Of a stretch of DNA of 61,239 bases, positions 24,278-34,960 are shown piece after piece. Position 1 is the stretch's first letter; each line of letters starts with the position of its first letter. The DNA comes from an uncultured Roseburia sp. Lineage in GTDB: Bacteria; Bacillota; Clostridia; Lachnospirales; Lachnospiraceae. The stretch covers positions 1 through 61,239 of the forward strand of contig CAKRDK010000013.1 of the NCBI GenBank assembly GCA_934309475.1, read 5' to 3'. The notes beneath the pieces are model-generated. The model was not told where the DNA came from. It was given only the letters and a program-made list of their open reading frames with translations, and did no database searches. The position numbers were made by a program, and so were the translations under genes.

Positions 24278-27200
24278 ATGAAGAGAGGTTTTTCAGTTGT
24301 ACTCGCAGCAGCTATGGTAATCAGCAGCCTTTGGGGAAACGGCAGCCTGATGACTGTACAGGCAGAAGAGAGCACGTCAGCGACGATTTGTCTGACCGAT
24401 GAGGAGGTCGAAAGGCTGACAGGGGAGACATCACAGGACAGGGTGAGTGTTCACGATCCGTCTGTTGTGGTGGATGAGGAAGGAAATTATTATGTTTTTG
24501 GTTCACACATGGGAGTCGCAAAATCGACCGACCTGGAGAATTGGACTTCTGTGACAAATGAATCTACAAGCAGTACATTATTTGGAAATGCTGCAGGGGA
24601 GGTTGTATCCTATGAGACAGCATTTACAGAAAATGCCTATACAGGACAGGTCAATGTCCTCGATTCGGATGGCAATGTCTACGCGGTGGATTTTGGAAGT
24701 TATGACGCCGCAGCATGGATTTCTGATAACACGGTAAGCGGAAATATGTGGGCACCGGATGTCATTTATAATGAAGCGATGGGAAAATGGTGCATGTATT
24801 TAAGCTTAAACGGTGCAACGTGGAATTCGAGCATTATTCTTTTGACAGCGGACGACATCGAAGGCCCTTATGTTTATCAGGGACCAATCGTGTTTACCGG
24901 ATTTTCTACGGCAGATTCCACAAAATCGTTCCATGACACGGACTTAGAACTTGTGTTAGGAGAGATGGATGAACTGCCGGAGCGTTACCAGAAGATTGCG
25001 GATTCAAGCTGGGGAACTTATTATCCGCATGCGATTGACCCGGCAGTTTTTTACGATGAAGATGGAAATCTCTGGATGACGTATGGTTCCTGGTCAGGTG
25101 GAATCTATATGTTGCAGCTCGATGAGAACACGGGACTTAGAGACTACACGGTTAGTTGTGAAGATACCTACGATGCATTGGGAGCTTCCATGACATCTGA
25201 TCCGTATTTTGGAACGAAGATAGCAGGCGGTTACTATGTATCCGGGGAAGGCCCTTATATCGAGCACATTGGAAATTATTATTACCTGTTTATTTCCTAC
25301 GGTTTCTATTCTCCGGAGGGCGGTTACAACATGAGAGTGTTCCGCTCCGAGACGCCGGATGGTCCATATGTGGATGAAAATGGAAACAGCGCCATCTATT
25401 CAAAGTACATCATGAATTACAGCAGTACCAATTCGGATTACAATTATGGCGAAAAATTAATGGGCAACTACAAGTGGGATACCATGGATGTTGCAGAGGT
25501 GGCACAGGGACATAACTCTGCTTTTGTGGATGCAGATGGAAAAATTTATGTGGTATACCACACCAAATTTGCAGACGGAACGGCATCGCATGAAGTCCGC
25601 GTACACCAGCTTTTTGTAAACGAGGATGGCTGGCTTGTGGCAGCACCATATGAGTATTCCGGTGAGACCTTGTCGGCAACCGGCTATACACAGGATGAGG
25701 TGACCGGAAGCTATGATGTGATTACGCATGAGTATCAGATTGACTATGCAGATTTGGCATATGAATCTCCAGTTTCTATTACATTAAATGAAGATGGAAC
25801 TGTGACAGGAGATATGACCGGAACCTGGACGATGACAGAGGGAACACCGTATGCACAGCTTGTGTTAGACGGAACGAACTACAAGGGTGTCTTTACGGAA
25901 CAGGTCATTGACGGAAGCAACATCACAACGATGTGCTTTACGGTTGTAAGCGACAGCGGGCTCTGCGTCTGGGGTTCCGGAGAACCGACAGATGACGCAG
26001 TCGTAGCACAGAATGTGGTAAACAGCAGCATTGTGGTACCAGAAAATACTTACAGTGACATTGAACTTGTGACGGAAGGATTAAACGGCGCGGCAATCTC
26101 ATGGTCTTCGGACACACCATCCGTACTTGCAGACGATGGAAGTATTCAGGTGCCGGACGAGGATACAACGGTAACGCTGACGGAGACAATCAGCAAAGGC
26201 GATTATTATTACGAAAAAGCATACAGCGTGACGGTAAAAGCAGAAGCACAGAACACGACGGATTCCATCGTGGTAGGTTCTTATTTTACCGATGACGCAC
26301 AGGATTTAGCAACGCATTTAGACGGAAGCCTTTCCGTATCGAATCCATTTTATTATGGAACCAATTACGGTCTCGATTTATCCGGCGGCGTGACCATTGA
26401 ATTTGATGCCGCATCGACCGGGGAAGTGCATGTATTAGGAACAATACTCGCATTTTTGGCAAACGGCTGTTCGAACGGAAGACTGTATTTTACACCGGGT
26501 TCATACTTAGGTTACAATGCAGGCGGAAGTTATTTTGATGCAAACATCAACAGCTACAGCCTTGTGGAAGATTACATCGGCGAGGAGGCGCACGTGGCAA
26601 TCAATCTGACGAAAACAGGATTTACCTTGACCGTCAATGATGAGGTTGCATACACAGAAGAGATTGTATCCACAGAAAACGGCTCTGCCTCCATCACGAG
26701 CTACAAAAAAGTCTTAGACTGGCTCTATGGTTCTGCCGACAGCCTGTACTTTGGTTACGGCTCCTGGTGGGCAACAGCGGGCTATGATGAAGCAAATGTT
26801 TCGATTGAAAACGTAGTCTGCACAGTAGGACCTGTATCAGAGTCGACCGACGAGGATGAGGTGGTGGAGAATCCGGAGATTACAATGGATTCCCTGGAAC
26901 TGACCACAGATTCCGATATTACTTATATCAGCAATCCATTTCAGAATGCATCGTTTGATGCTGTGACCGTAGATTATACGATTGCGTTTAGCGAGGAAGC
27001 AGCGAAAAACGGCTGGGATGGTATTTTCAGTTTCTATAACAGCACAACCGGAGGAAGAGTTTCCTTCCAGACCGCACCGTATCTCTGCTTTAACGATGCA
27101 GCAGGAAACTGGATGGATGTCAACCGTCCGGCAGACGATGGCACGAATGTCATTTCAACTTATGGATTAGAAGCAGGAAAAGAATATAACTTTACAATTG

Positions 27201-28804
27201 TAATTACAGAAGAACAAATTTCCATGTATTTTGAGGGAATGGAGATTCCGGTATCGGTTGTGGATTCCGGCTGTAGCACATCTTCCGTATTGAAGGCAAT
27301 CAAAGCAGCAGACCAGTTTAGCTGGGGTGTCGGTGAGGCAGTCACTTCCTATTGGAATACGGAACTTTGCACACTGACAGATGTATCCATCATTGGAAAA
27401 GAATTAGCAACAGATACCTTGGAAAAAGACAGCTTTACGATTACTTCCACCTCAGATTGTGAAGAAACAGACAATCCATATTATGGAAAACAGTTAGAGC
27501 AGTTGTATCTTACCTACACGATGACCTGGTCGGAAGATGCAGCAAAAAGTGGCTGGGACGGACTTTTCAGTTTCTATAACAGTACAACCGGAGGAAGGGT
27601 TTCCATTCAGAGTGCACCGTACATCTGTTACAACGATGCGGCAGGGAACTGGATTGACATCAACCAGCCGGGTGCAGGCGGTGCAAATGCAGCGACAGAT
27701 TTAGGCATTGAACCGGGAGACGAGGTACTCATTGCAATCGAAATTACGAAGGAAAGTGTAACGATGAAAGTGAACGGAGAGGAAATCGAGACGGCAGAAA
27801 ACAGTTCCGGGGCAACCTATGAAGATATGTTAGACTATATCAGTGAGTGTGATGAATTAACGTACGGTGTCGGGGAAGCAAAGACGGCATATTGGTGGAG
27901 CGAACTTAGCACGGTAAACAATCTTACAATTTCACCGGTTCAGATTCAGGCAGTTTCCGCTGGAAACGGCAGCGTAACAGGAAGTGCCTATGCCAAGGAA
28001 GCGGAACTTACCGCGACAGCGGATAAGGACTTTACCTTCAAGGGATGGTATATTGGCGATACCTGTATCGGAACGGAAGAGACCATTACCTTAACCGTTG
28101 GAAAAAATGTGACGGCGACAGCACAGTTTGAAGAGGCTGAGAAAGAGGAGGTGGCTGCGATTGCAAGCAGCTACCGCACCATCTCTTCCTGGGGCAATCA
28201 TGTGCTTGGCGAACTGACGATTACAAATGTGTCAGAGGAAGTATTAAAAAACTGGAGCATTTCCTTTTCTTATGACGGCACGATTACAACGTTGTGGGGT
28301 GCACAGTTAGATTCACAGGAAGACGGAATTGTGGAGGTGACGGCGCCAAAGTGGAACCACAATTTAAAATCTGGCGCGAAGACAAGCTTTTACTTTATTG
28401 CAAAAGTGGACAATGCACAGGAAAAGCCGGAACCGCAAAATGTTGTTTTAATCAGTGAAGAGAAAAAGGATGCACAGGAAGTATCCGCGGAAGTGACACT
28501 TGTCCGCAACTGTGAATGGCCAAAGGGTTACACGGGAACCATTACCATACAAAATAACGGAAGCACAGACATTGAAGAGTGGACACTTGAATTTGATTAC
28601 GAAGATGAAATCACATCGCTCTGGGGCGGTCAGATTACAAGCCATGAGGGCACGCATTATGTCATTACCAATGCAGGTTATAATGCCACCATTTCAGCAG
28701 GAGAAAAGATTCAGATTGGATTCGGCGCAAAGCCTGCAGACGGAGTGGATTATTCGAGTGCAGAACTGAAGAATTATACAATAACAAGCGTAGTTAAAAA
28801 GTAA
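24278..28804 (+). CDS. Large secreted modular GH43 arabinanase/arabinosidase
   Basis: About 1508 residues. Signal peptide 1-~29 (cleavage after VQA). A GH43 five-bladed propeller (~55-430) has HDPSVV (base D60), HAIDPAVF (D~252), GEGPYIEH (acid E~325) and AQGHNSAF. A GH43-associated beta domain, a bacterial Ig-like segment (~590-660), three lectin-like sandwich modules (~665-850, 864-1044, 1045-1224), a divergent InlB-like repeat (~1225-1290) and two CBM2-like modules at the C-terminus follow. The second and third sandwich modules are tandem copies at a 540-bp period. It should attack arabinan or arabinoxylan outside the cell. No sortase signal or S-layer domain was found. ATG at 24278 follows GGGAGG. 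Confidence 0.88.
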   Translation: MKRGFSVVLAAAMVISSLWGNGSLMTVQAEESTSATICLTDEEVERLTGETSQDRVSVHDPSVVVDEEGNYYVFGSHMGVAKSTDLENWTSVTNESTSSTLFGNAAGEVVSYETAFTENAYTGQVNVLDSDGNVYAVDFGSYDAAAWISDNTVSGNMWAPDVIYNEAMGKWCMYLSLNGATWNSSIILLTADDIEGPYVYQGPIVFTGFSTADSTKSFHDTDLELVLGEMDELPERYQKIADSSWGTYYPHAIDPAVFYDEDGNLWMTYGSWSGGIYMLQLDENTGLRDYTVSCEDTYDALGASMTSDPYFGTKIAGGYYVSGEGPYIEHIGNYYYLFISYGFYSPEGGYNMRVFRSETPDGPYVDENGNSAIYSKYIMNYSSTNSDYNYGEKLMGNYKWDTMDVAEVAQGHNSAFVDADGKIYVVYHTKFADGTASHEVRVHQLFVNEDGWLVAAPYEYSGETLSATGYTQDEVTGSYDVITHEYQIDYADLAYESPVSITLNEDGTVTGDMTGTWTMTEGTPYAQLVLDGTNYKGVFTEQVIDGSNITTMCFTVVSDSGLCVWGSGEPTDDAVVAQNVVNSSIVVPENTYSDIELVTEGLNGAAISWSSDTPSVLADDGSIQVPDEDTTVTLTETISKGDYYYEKAYSVTVKAEAQNTTDSIVVGSYFTDDAQDLATHLDGSLSVSNPFYYGTNYGLDLSGGVTIEFDAASTGEVHVLGTILAFLANGCSNGRLYFTPGSYLGYNAGGSYFDANINSYSLVEDYIGEEAHVAINLTKTGFTLTVNDEVAYTEEIVSTENGSASITSYKKVLDWLYGSADSLYFGYGSWWATAGYDEANVSIENVVCTVGPVSESTDEDEVVENPEITMDSLELTTDSDITYISNPFQNASFDAVTVDYTIAFSEEAAKNGWDGIFSFYNSTTGGRVSFQTAPYLCFNDAAGNWMDVNRPADDGTNVISTYGLEAGKEYNFTIVITEEQISMYFEGMEIPVSVVDSGCSTSSVLKAIKAADQFSWGVGEAVTSYWNTELCTLTDVSIIGKELATDTLEKDSFTITSTSDCEETDNPYYGKQLEQLYLTYTMTWSEDAAKSGWDGLFSFYNSTTGGRVSIQSAPYICYNDAAGNWIDINQPGAGGANAATDLGIEPGDEVLIAIEITKESVTMKVNGEEIETAENSSGATYEDMLDYISECDELTYGVGEAKTAYWWSELSTVNNLTISPVQIQAVSAGNGSVTGSAYAKEAELTATADKDFTFKGWYIGDTCIGTEETITLTVGKNVTATAQFEEAEKEEVAAIASSYRTISSWGNHVLGELTITNVSEEVLKNWSISFSYDGTITTLWGAQLDSQEDGIVEVTAPKWNHNLKSGAKTSFYFIAKVDNAQEKPEPQNVVLISEEKKDAQEVSAEVTLVRNCEWPKGYTGTITIQNNGSTDIEEWTLEFDYEDEITSLWGGQITSHEGTHYVITNAGYNATISAGEKIQIGFGAKPADGVDYSSAELKNYTITSVVKK

Positions 28805-28810
28805 AAAACG

Positions 28811-28846
28811 GGCGTCTTCTTTTTGCAAAAAAAGAGGGCGCCTTTT
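28811..28846 (+). terminator. Terminator after the GH43 gene
   Basis: A 14-bp stem with two G-U pairs, GGCGTC... with ...GGGCGCC, followed by TTTT. A second small hairpin, ATCCTG/CAGGAT with TTCTTTTTT, follows at 28854-28877. Confidence 0.8.
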
Positions 28847-28883
28847 CTCGATTATCCTGCAAGCAGGATTCTTTTTTGTTATC

Positions 28884-28912
28884 TTGACAAAAAAAGGGCT
28901 ATGGTCTATTTT
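28884..28912 (+). promoter_or_regulatory. Promoter of the rhodanese-TtcA gene
   Basis: TTGACA (28884-28889), 17-base spacer, TATTTT (28907-28912). Confidence 0.7.
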
Positions 28913-28961
28913 ATTTGAGGAGTAACAGTGCGCAACAAACCGTACAGGAATGGAGATAGAT

Positions 28962-30131
28962 ATGAAATTTAAAAATGGTTCAGATATTACATGGAAACAA
29001 TTAAAAGAGGTAGGAGAATACGTGCTCATCGACAGCAGGGATGAGTCACTTTATCAATATGGAACAATCGCGGGAGCAGTGCATGTGACACCGGATAATT
29101 TTGAGGAGAAGGCAGGAGAACTGTCGAAGGAAACACCGCTTTGCGTATTTTGTAAGACAGGTGCAACAAGCCGCGAATTTGTCGATACACTGGTGGAACA
29201 GGGATACCTTGCATATAATATACAGGGTGGATACAATGCATGGCTGTTAGTACAGATGGAAGAGAGCGAGCAGCAGGAGGACGCACAGGAGGAAAACCGC
29301 GCGGAAGAGATTGAGAAAAGTATCCGCAAGAAATTCCACAAGCAGATTTTCAGCCGTTTTGCAAAGGCAATCAACCAGTACCAGATGCTGCAGGAGGGGG
29401 ACAGGGTTGCAGTCTGCATTTCAGGTGGAAAAGATTCCATGCTGATGGCAAAGTGTTTTCAGGAACTGAAACGCCACAATAAGTTTCAGTTTGATCTGGT
29501 ATTTCTGGTAATGGACCCGGGTTATAACGAGATTAACCGGAAATTAATCGAGACAAATGCAAAGATGATGAACATTCCGATTACGATTTTTGAGTCGGAT
29601 ATTTTTGATGCGGTCTATGAGATTGAGAAATCCCCATGCTATCTTTGCGCACGCATGAGACGCGGTCACTTATACAGCAAGGCAAAAGAATTAGGCTGCA
29701 ATAAAATTGCGCTCGGACATCACTACGACGATGTCATTGAGACCATTTTGATGGGCATGCTTTATGGGGCACAGGTGCAGACGATGATGCCGAAGCTTCA
29801 CAGCACGAATTTTGAGGGGATGGAGCTGATTCGTCCACTTTACCTGGTGCGTGAGGACGATATCAAGCATTGGAGAGATTACAACCACTTAAACTTTTTA
29901 CAGTGTGCCTGCCACTTTACCGAGACATGCAGCAGCTGTAATGAGGACGGAACCTCTGCATCGAAGCGTTTAGAGGTGAAGAAGCTGATTCGCGAACTCA
30001 AAAAAGAGAACCCTTACGTGGAGGGAAATATTTTCAAGAGTGTGGAAAATGTCAACTTAAGTACGGTCATCGCATACAAAAAAGATGGCGTGGTTCATCA
30101 TTTTTTGGATGAATATGACCAAAAAGAATAA
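28962..30131 (+). CDS. Rhodanese-TtcA fusion (tRNA thiolation-type enzyme)
   Basis: 389 residues. The N-terminal rhodanese domain (~1-98) has the active-site loop CKTGATS with C64, which can carry a persulfide. An acidic linker (~99-118) leads to a PP-loop ATP pyrophosphatase of the TtcA family with SGGKDS (154-159), CYLC (C226, C229), GHHYDD and a cysteine cluster CAC...CSSC (315-326). TtcA enzymes activate tRNA with ATP and transfer sulfur to C32, using a 4Fe-4S cluster. Here sulfur donor and transferase appear fused. ATG at 28962 has GGAG six bases upstream; ATG at 28950 is possible. Confidence 0.82.
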   Translation: MKFKNGSDITWKQLKEVGEYVLIDSRDESLYQYGTIAGAVHVTPDNFEEKAGELSKETPLCVFCKTGATSREFVDTLVEQGYLAYNIQGGYNAWLLVQMEESEQQEDAQEENRAEEIEKSIRKKFHKQIFSRFAKAINQYQMLQEGDRVAVCISGGKDSMLMAKCFQELKRHNKFQFDLVFLVMDPGYNEINRKLIETNAKMMNIPITIFESDIFDAVYEIEKSPCYLCARMRRGHLYSKAKELGCNKIALGHHYDDVIETILMGMLYGAQVQTMMPKLHSTNFEGMELIRPLYLVREDDIKHWRDYNHLNFLQCACHFTETCSSCNEDGTSASKRLEVKKLIRELKKENPYVEGNIFKSVENVNLSTVIAYKKDGVVHHFLDEYDQKE

Positions 30132-30179
30132 AAAAATTTAGGAGAATTTAACAAAAAGATATTCCCAGATACAAAAATT

Positions 30180-30188
30180 TGGTATAAT
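30180..30188 (+). promoter_or_regulatory. Extended -10 promoter of the sensor kinase gene
   Basis: TGG-TATAAT at 30180-30188 with no good -35 box. The leader is about 23 bases and includes GGGGAGGAAGAGGAG. Confidence 0.6.
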
Positions 30189-30218
30189 AAGACAAGTGGG
30201 GAGGAAGAGGAGAAGAAA

Positions 30219-32684
30219 ATGAATTGGATTGTGAAGATAACGTTTTCCATTATTCTGCTTCTGATGCTGGTTATTATCGGGATTTTATATTGGACGGGGA
30301 AAAAGAACCGGGAGCTGCGCAAGAAGTTAGAAGAAGACGAGGCGACCATGATGCTGGCAATTGGGAATTCCAGTATGCGGATATGGATTTATTTTCCAGA
30401 CGAAAAAAAGATGGTCATAGACCAGAATTTTTCAAAGGCAACGGGGTTACCGCAGGTGATAGACAACTGGTCTATGGATTACATTAATCGTGGAATTGAA
30501 GCACCGGAGGAGACCGCAAAGCTAAGGAATGCATTCCTGCGTATCGAAAATGGGGCCGAGAACGCGGAATGTGATGTGAAATTTCATTTATCCGGGGAGG
30601 AGCATTGGTACCGGATTAAAATGACATCTCTTTATGATAAGAAACAAAAAAAGAAAAAGATTATTGGAACTTCCGTCAGGATTGATGAGCAGAAGAAAGC
30701 AGAGCATTTGTATTTAGAGCAGCTTCGTTTCAGTAATGACATCAATGATGAGAATCTGATTGCGAAGGGAAGATATAATTTAACTACAAATGAAATAGAA
30801 TATTATATTCCCAAAAACCGGGAAGCAGTTTCACTCGCTGAGATGGTAACGTACGATGATTTTGTGGAGAAAATCAGCAGCATGGCACGCAAGAAGCAGG
30901 ACGAAAGACAGTTAAGGAGTATGTTTTGCAGAGAATCCCTGCAGCATAAATTTTCAGAGGGAATCACAAGCTTTTCCTATGATTATCAGAGAGATATTAT
31001 TGGGGAAGAAACTGTTTGGGTGTCAACGGGAATCCGGCTGTTTTCACGACCGGAGACAAGTGAGCTGATGGCATTTTCCTACACATATGACATTACGGTC
31101 AGCGTGTTAGAGAAAAATATCATCTCGCAGGTAACAAACGTCGAATACGATTACCTTGCACTTTTGTATGTGAAGAGTCAGACCATGAAGGTCTACAGTA
31201 TCAAAAAGGGTGAGGAGAATGCCATTTTATACCGTTACCGCGGCTATCAGAAGGGTATGGAACAGATGATAGAAAGTTTCGTAATCCCGGAGGAGCGGGA
31301 GCGTGTGAAACAGGCAACCAGCATTGAGATGATACAAAAGCAGCTTGAGGACTCGGAAAGTTATCATCATATTTACAGCATTGAGACAACAGATGGAGTG
31401 AGACGGAAGAAGCGTTTGCAGTATTGTTACTTAGACTCTACGAAGGAGATTGTGCTGCTCACCAGAAGTGATATTACGGAAGTGTATGAGCAGGAACAAA
31501 AGCAGTTAGAACAGCTGCAAAATGCGTTAGAGGATGCAGAACGTGCGAACAGGGCAAAGACGGAATTTTTATCCCGCATGAGCCATGATATCCGGACGCC
31601 GATGAATGGAATTATTGGAATGACGGCACTTGCAAAAGAGGAGCTGGAACATCCGGTGGAAGTGTTAGATTATCTGAATAAGATTGACAGTTCGAGCCAG
31701 TTTTTGCTGGGATTAATCAATGATATTCTTGACATGACCAAGATTGAGAGCGGTTTTGTGACACTGAAACGGGAGCCGTATCCATTGAATGAGATGTTAA
31801 AAGAGGTGGATACACTCATCCGTCCACACTGTTATTCGAAAGATGTGGAGTTTGAGATAAGCACGGAGGGAATTGTCTGTGACTGTGTGCAGTGGGACAA
31901 ATTAAGAGTCAATCAGGTACTGTTTAATCTCTTGTCGAATGCGGTGAAGTTCACGCCGGAAGGTGGAAAAGTAACATTTTTAGTCCGCCATATTTCAAGA
32001 AAAGATAACATTGTAAAAATACATTTTATCGTGCGGGATACCGGAATTGGAATTGGAAAAGAGTTCCAGAAGCACGTGTTTGAACCTTTTTCCCAGGAGA
32101 GGCAGAAGGAGGAAATTTTAGGAACCGGATTAGGACTTGCTATTGTGAAAAATCTTGTTTCCCTGATGGGCGGAAGTATCACGCTCAACAGCGAACCCGG
32201 AAAAGGAAGTGAGTTTGTAGTTGAATTGGAAGCAGAGGTCTGTGAGAATCCGGAGCAGAAGGTGAAAGAAATTTCTGAAATCGACGATTCCCTGCTTGAG
32301 GGAAAAAGGGTGCTGCTCTGCGAAGATCATCCAATTAACATCCAGATTGCAAAGAAGATGTTAGAAAAGAAAGGGATGATTGTCACCTGTGCAAAGAATG
32401 GCATTGAGGCAGTGCGGAGATTTGAGGAGTCTGCGGAGAATGAATATGACATCGTGCTGATGGATATTTTAATGCCGGGAATGGATGGGTTAGAAGCTAC
32501 CAGAACCATTCGTGCATTAGAACGTGCAGATGCCAGAATGGTTCCAATCATAGCCATGACGGCAAATGCCTTCCAGGAGGATGTCAGAAAGTCGCTTGAG
32601 GCTGGAATGAACGGACATCTTGCCAAACCGGTGGATGCCAAACAGCTTTTCCGTACGTTGAAATGCTGTATCAAAAATGAATAG
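30219..32684 (+). CDS. Hybrid sensor histidine kinase/response regulator
   Basis: 821 residues. One transmembrane helix (~7-28) is followed by a PAS-like sensory region (~45-430) that includes the segment [20 protein letters not shown]. HisKA carries H456 in [13 protein letters not shown]. The ATPase has [16 protein letters not shown] and GTGLGLAI. The C-terminal receiver (~700-820) has phospho-acceptor D749 in [12 protein letters not shown] and ends without an output or HPt domain. The sensor is probably membrane tethered and cytosolic. No partner regulator is adjacent. The orphan YesN-type regulator at 47.3 kb is 15 kb away and need not be its target. Confidence 0.9.
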   Translation: MNWIVKITFSIILLLMLVIIGILYWTGKKNRELRKKLEEDEATMMLAIGNSSMRIWIYFPDEKKMVIDQNFSKATGLPQVIDNWSMDYINRGIEAPEETAKLRNAFLRIENGAENAECDVKFHLSGEEHWYRIKMTSLYDKKQKKKKIIGTSVRIDEQKKAEHLYLEQLRFSNDINDENLIAKGRYNLTTNEIEYYIPKNREAVSLAEMVTYDDFVEKISSMARKKQDERQLRSMFCRESLQHKFSEGITSFSYDYQRDIIGEETVWVSTGIRLFSRPETSELMAFSYTYDITVSVLEKNIISQVTNVEYDYLALLYVKSQTMKVYSIKKGEENAILYRYRGYQKGMEQMIESFVIPEERERVKQATSIEMIQKQLEDSESYHHIYSIETTDGVRRKKRLQYCYLDSTKEIVLLTRSDITEVYEQEQKQLEQLQNALEDAERANRAKTEFLSRMSHDIRTPMNGIIGMTALAKEELEHPVEVLDYLNKIDSSSQFLLGLINDILDMTKIESGFVTLKREPYPLNEMLKEVDTLIRPHCYSKDVEFEISTEGIVCDCVQWDKLRVNQVLFNLLSNAVKFTPEGGKVTFLVRHISRKDNIVKIHFIVRDTGIGIGKEFQKHVFEPFSQERQKEEILGTGLGLAIVKNLVSLMGGSITLNSEPGKGSEFVVELEAEVCENPEQKVKEISEIDDSLLEGKRVLLCEDHPINIQIAKKMLEKKGMIVTCAKNGIEAVRRFEESAENEYDIVLMDILMPGMDGLEATRTIRALERADARMVPIIAMTANAFQEDVRKSLEAGMNGHLAKPVDAKQLFRTLKCCIKNE

Positions 32685-32697
32685 AACGATAACAATG

Positions 32698-32725
32698 AGT
32701 CTTACTGCCACAAGGCGGTAGGACT
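32698..32725 (+). terminator. Hairpin after the sensor kinase gene
   Basis: A 12-bp stem with three G-U pairs and an ACAA tetraloop (32698-32709 with 32714-32725). The T-tract (TGTTTC) is weak, so termination may be partial. Confidence 0.5.
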
Positions 32726-32745
32726 TGTTTCAAAATGGAGTAAAA

Positions 32746-33357
32746 ATGGAGATAACATCATTTCATTTAAAATTAAAGACAGATGAAGTGCTTGCCATGA
32801 CGGGGTGCAGGGAAGGAAATCCGCTCTACCGCAGCTTAAAGCATACGTTACAGATTTTGTGGAAAGAAAAGATGAAGGTTTTTGCGCCGAAAGCATATAT
32901 AAAACGTATGTTATTAGGAAATGAAATCCCCGTCTATGCCTGTCTTTTTACGTTAGGGGAATCCGTAACGGAGGAGATTGCAAAGCTTCAGGAAAAAGAT
33001 ATGATGCAGGCTTTTTTGCTGGATGCGCTTTCGAATCAGCTGATTTTTCAGATGGATGTCCAGTTGCAGAAAAGAATCCGGGAACTTTGTCTTGAAGGCG
33101 GTCATGGGATTTCACAGCGCATGGAGGCACCGGTGGATTATCCCTTAGAGCAGTATCCGGAGATTTTAAAAGCATTCGCGTGTGACGGGGAGAGTCCGGT
33201 GCATCTGACGAGCGGCTATATGCTGCAGCCGGAGAAAAGCATGCTCATCTGTTACCGGATTACGGAAGAACGCACATGCATGGAGCTTATGCATGATTGC
33301 GCGAAATGTAAAAAGACGGATTGTATGATGAGACAAACAGAACAGAGGAGGTGCTGA
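32746..33357 (+). CDS. MetH activation-domain-like protein
   Basis: 203 residues resembling the AdoMet-binding reactivation domain of cobalamin-dependent methionine synthase (helical start, LGESVTEEIAKLQ, DALSNQLI, and ERTCMELMHDC near the end). The last 20 residues are cysteine rich (CAKCKKTDCMMR), as in small stand-alone Clostridial versions. It ends one base before the RACo gene. The pair would reactivate oxidised corrinoid proteins. ATG at 32746 follows GGAG; an in-frame TTG at 32725 has no ribosome site. Confidence 0.72.
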   Translation: MEITSFHLKLKTDEVLAMTGCREGNPLYRSLKHTLQILWKEKMKVFAPKAYIKRMLLGNEIPVYACLFTLGESVTEEIAKLQEKDMMQAFLLDALSNQLIFQMDVQLQKRIRELCLEGGHGISQRMEAPVDYPLEQYPEILKAFACDGESPVHLTSGYMLQPEKSMLICYRITEERTCMELMHDCAKCKKTDCMMRQTEQRRC

Positions 33358-33358
33358 C

Positions 33359-34882
33359 ATGGAACTAATAATCCGACAGGAAGGAAAAGCGGACAAAAGA
33401 ATCTGCCATAACGGGGAAAAAAGCTGCTATGAACTTTTGATGCAATATGGCATCTCATTCTTTTCGGCATGTGGCGGAAAAGGAATCTGTGGAAAATGCA
33501 GGGTGCGTTTTCTAGAAGGGGCACCGGAACCAGTGGCGGCGGAGCAGCGTTTTTTTTCAGAGAAAGAATTACAAGAGGGATACCGTCTTTCCTGCCGTTG
33601 TGGCTGGAATGGGGATGCCATAATAGAAGTGGAAGCATTCATGGAAGAGACCATGGAAGCACTCACGGTAGAGGTAGAAAAGCAGGAAGCCGGAAGCTCT
33701 GATGTGAAAAGGGCAATTGCGGTCGATATAGGAACAACTACAATTGCAATCGCACTTTTTGAGAAAAAAACAGGGCATATTTTGGATACACAGAGCTGCA
33801 TGAACCGCGGCAGGCTGTTTGGTACGGATGTGCTGGCAAGAATAGAAGCGGCAAATCAGGGACATGCAGAGCAGCTGCGGCAGATGCTGCAGCAGGATAT
33901 CGTGCAGGGAATGAAGACGTTAATCCGCCGTGCCGGGACTTTCAGCGAGAACATCGGGGAAGTTTTTATTTCTGGAAATACGACGATGCAGCATCTGCTT
34001 TTAGGATATGATTGTAAAGGATTAGGACAGTACCCATTTACGCCGGTGTGTTTAGCACCGGGAAGAAAGTCTTATCGTGAAGTGTTTGACGATGAGATGC
34101 TTGCGGCGGAAGTTGTTTTTTTTCCGGGGGTCTCTGCATTTATCGGAAGCGATATTGTGATGGGCGTTTATGAGAGCGGGATGTACGAGTCGGATGAGAT
34201 GACACTTTTGCTTGATCTGGGCACAAACGGTGAGATGGTGTTAGGAAACAGAGAGAGGATGCTTGCGGCCTCCACCGCGGCAGGACCGGCACTCGAAGCG
34301 GGCAATATCGAAAAAGGAATGCCGGGAGTGGCAGGTGCTATCAGCCATGTCACCATTGAGGACGGCAGGGTGAAGTATGAAACCATTGGAAAGCGGACAC
34401 CAGTGGGCATTTGTGGAACCGGCGTTTTAGAGATGGTGGCGGAACTTTTGCGATCTGGAAAAATTGATGGGGCGGGTACATTTGTTGCAGAAACCGATAA
34501 ATTTACGATTATAAATGGAATTGCATTTTCCCAACAGGACATTCGTCAGGTACAGCTTGCAAAGGCTGCAATCCGTGCCGGAATAGAGATTTTGATAAAT
34601 GATTACGGAATTGCAGTCTCAGACGTTTCGAAGATTTATCTTGCCGGAGGATTTGGTTACCAGCTAAAGGAGGAGACGGCGATTGCAATCGGCATGCTTC
34701 CGGAGGAGTGGAGAGGAAAAGTGCTTCCCATCGGAAACGCATCGTTAAAGGGAGCCATCCGTTACGGATGTGATGCGGATGCCAGGGAGAAGACTATAGC
34801 GATAGCAGCGCAGATAGAGGAGCAGAATCTTGCTGTCCACCCGCAATTTGAAACAGAATATGTAAGGCAGATTAATTTTTAG
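33359..34882 (+). CDS. RACo-type corrinoid-protein reductive activator (2Fe-2S/ASKHA ATPase)
   Basis: 507 residues. The N-terminal ferredoxin-like domain has 2Fe-2S ligands C38, C44, C47 and C79 (CGGKGICGKC...SC). A linker and the ASKHA ATPase follow: VDIGTTTIAIALF (~121), a second phosphate motif LDLGTNGEMV and GGFGYQLKEE near 430. This is the DUF4445/RACo layout. It uses ATP to drive electrons uphill and reduce Co(II) corrinoid to Co(I). It directly follows the MetH-activation-like gene. No corrinoid methyltransferase is in the window, so its client lies elsewhere. Confidence 0.88.
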   Translation: MELIIRQEGKADKRICHNGEKSCYELLMQYGISFFSACGGKGICGKCRVRFLEGAPEPVAAEQRFFSEKELQEGYRLSCRCGWNGDAIIEVEAFMEETMEALTVEVEKQEAGSSDVKRAIAVDIGTTTIAIALFEKKTGHILDTQSCMNRGRLFGTDVLARIEAANQGHAEQLRQMLQQDIVQGMKTLIRRAGTFSENIGEVFISGNTTMQHLLLGYDCKGLGQYPFTPVCLAPGRKSYREVFDDEMLAAEVVFFPGVSAFIGSDIVMGVYESGMYESDEMTLLLDLGTNGEMVLGNRERMLAASTAAGPALEAGNIEKGMPGVAGAISHVTIEDGRVKYETIGKRTPVGICGTGVLEMVAELLRSGKIDGAGTFVAETDKFTIINGIAFSQQDIRQVQLAKAAIRAGIEILINDYGIAVSDVSKIYLAGGFGYQLKEETAIAIGMLPEEWRGKVLPIGNASLKGAIRYGCDADAREKTIAIAAQIEEQNLAVHPQFETEYVRQINF

Positions 34883-34960
34883 AAACAGGTATAAAAATCC
34901 CGGAATTTCAAAAAATAGAATTGTCGCGTACAAATCAATTGAGAAAGAAGGGAGCATACC

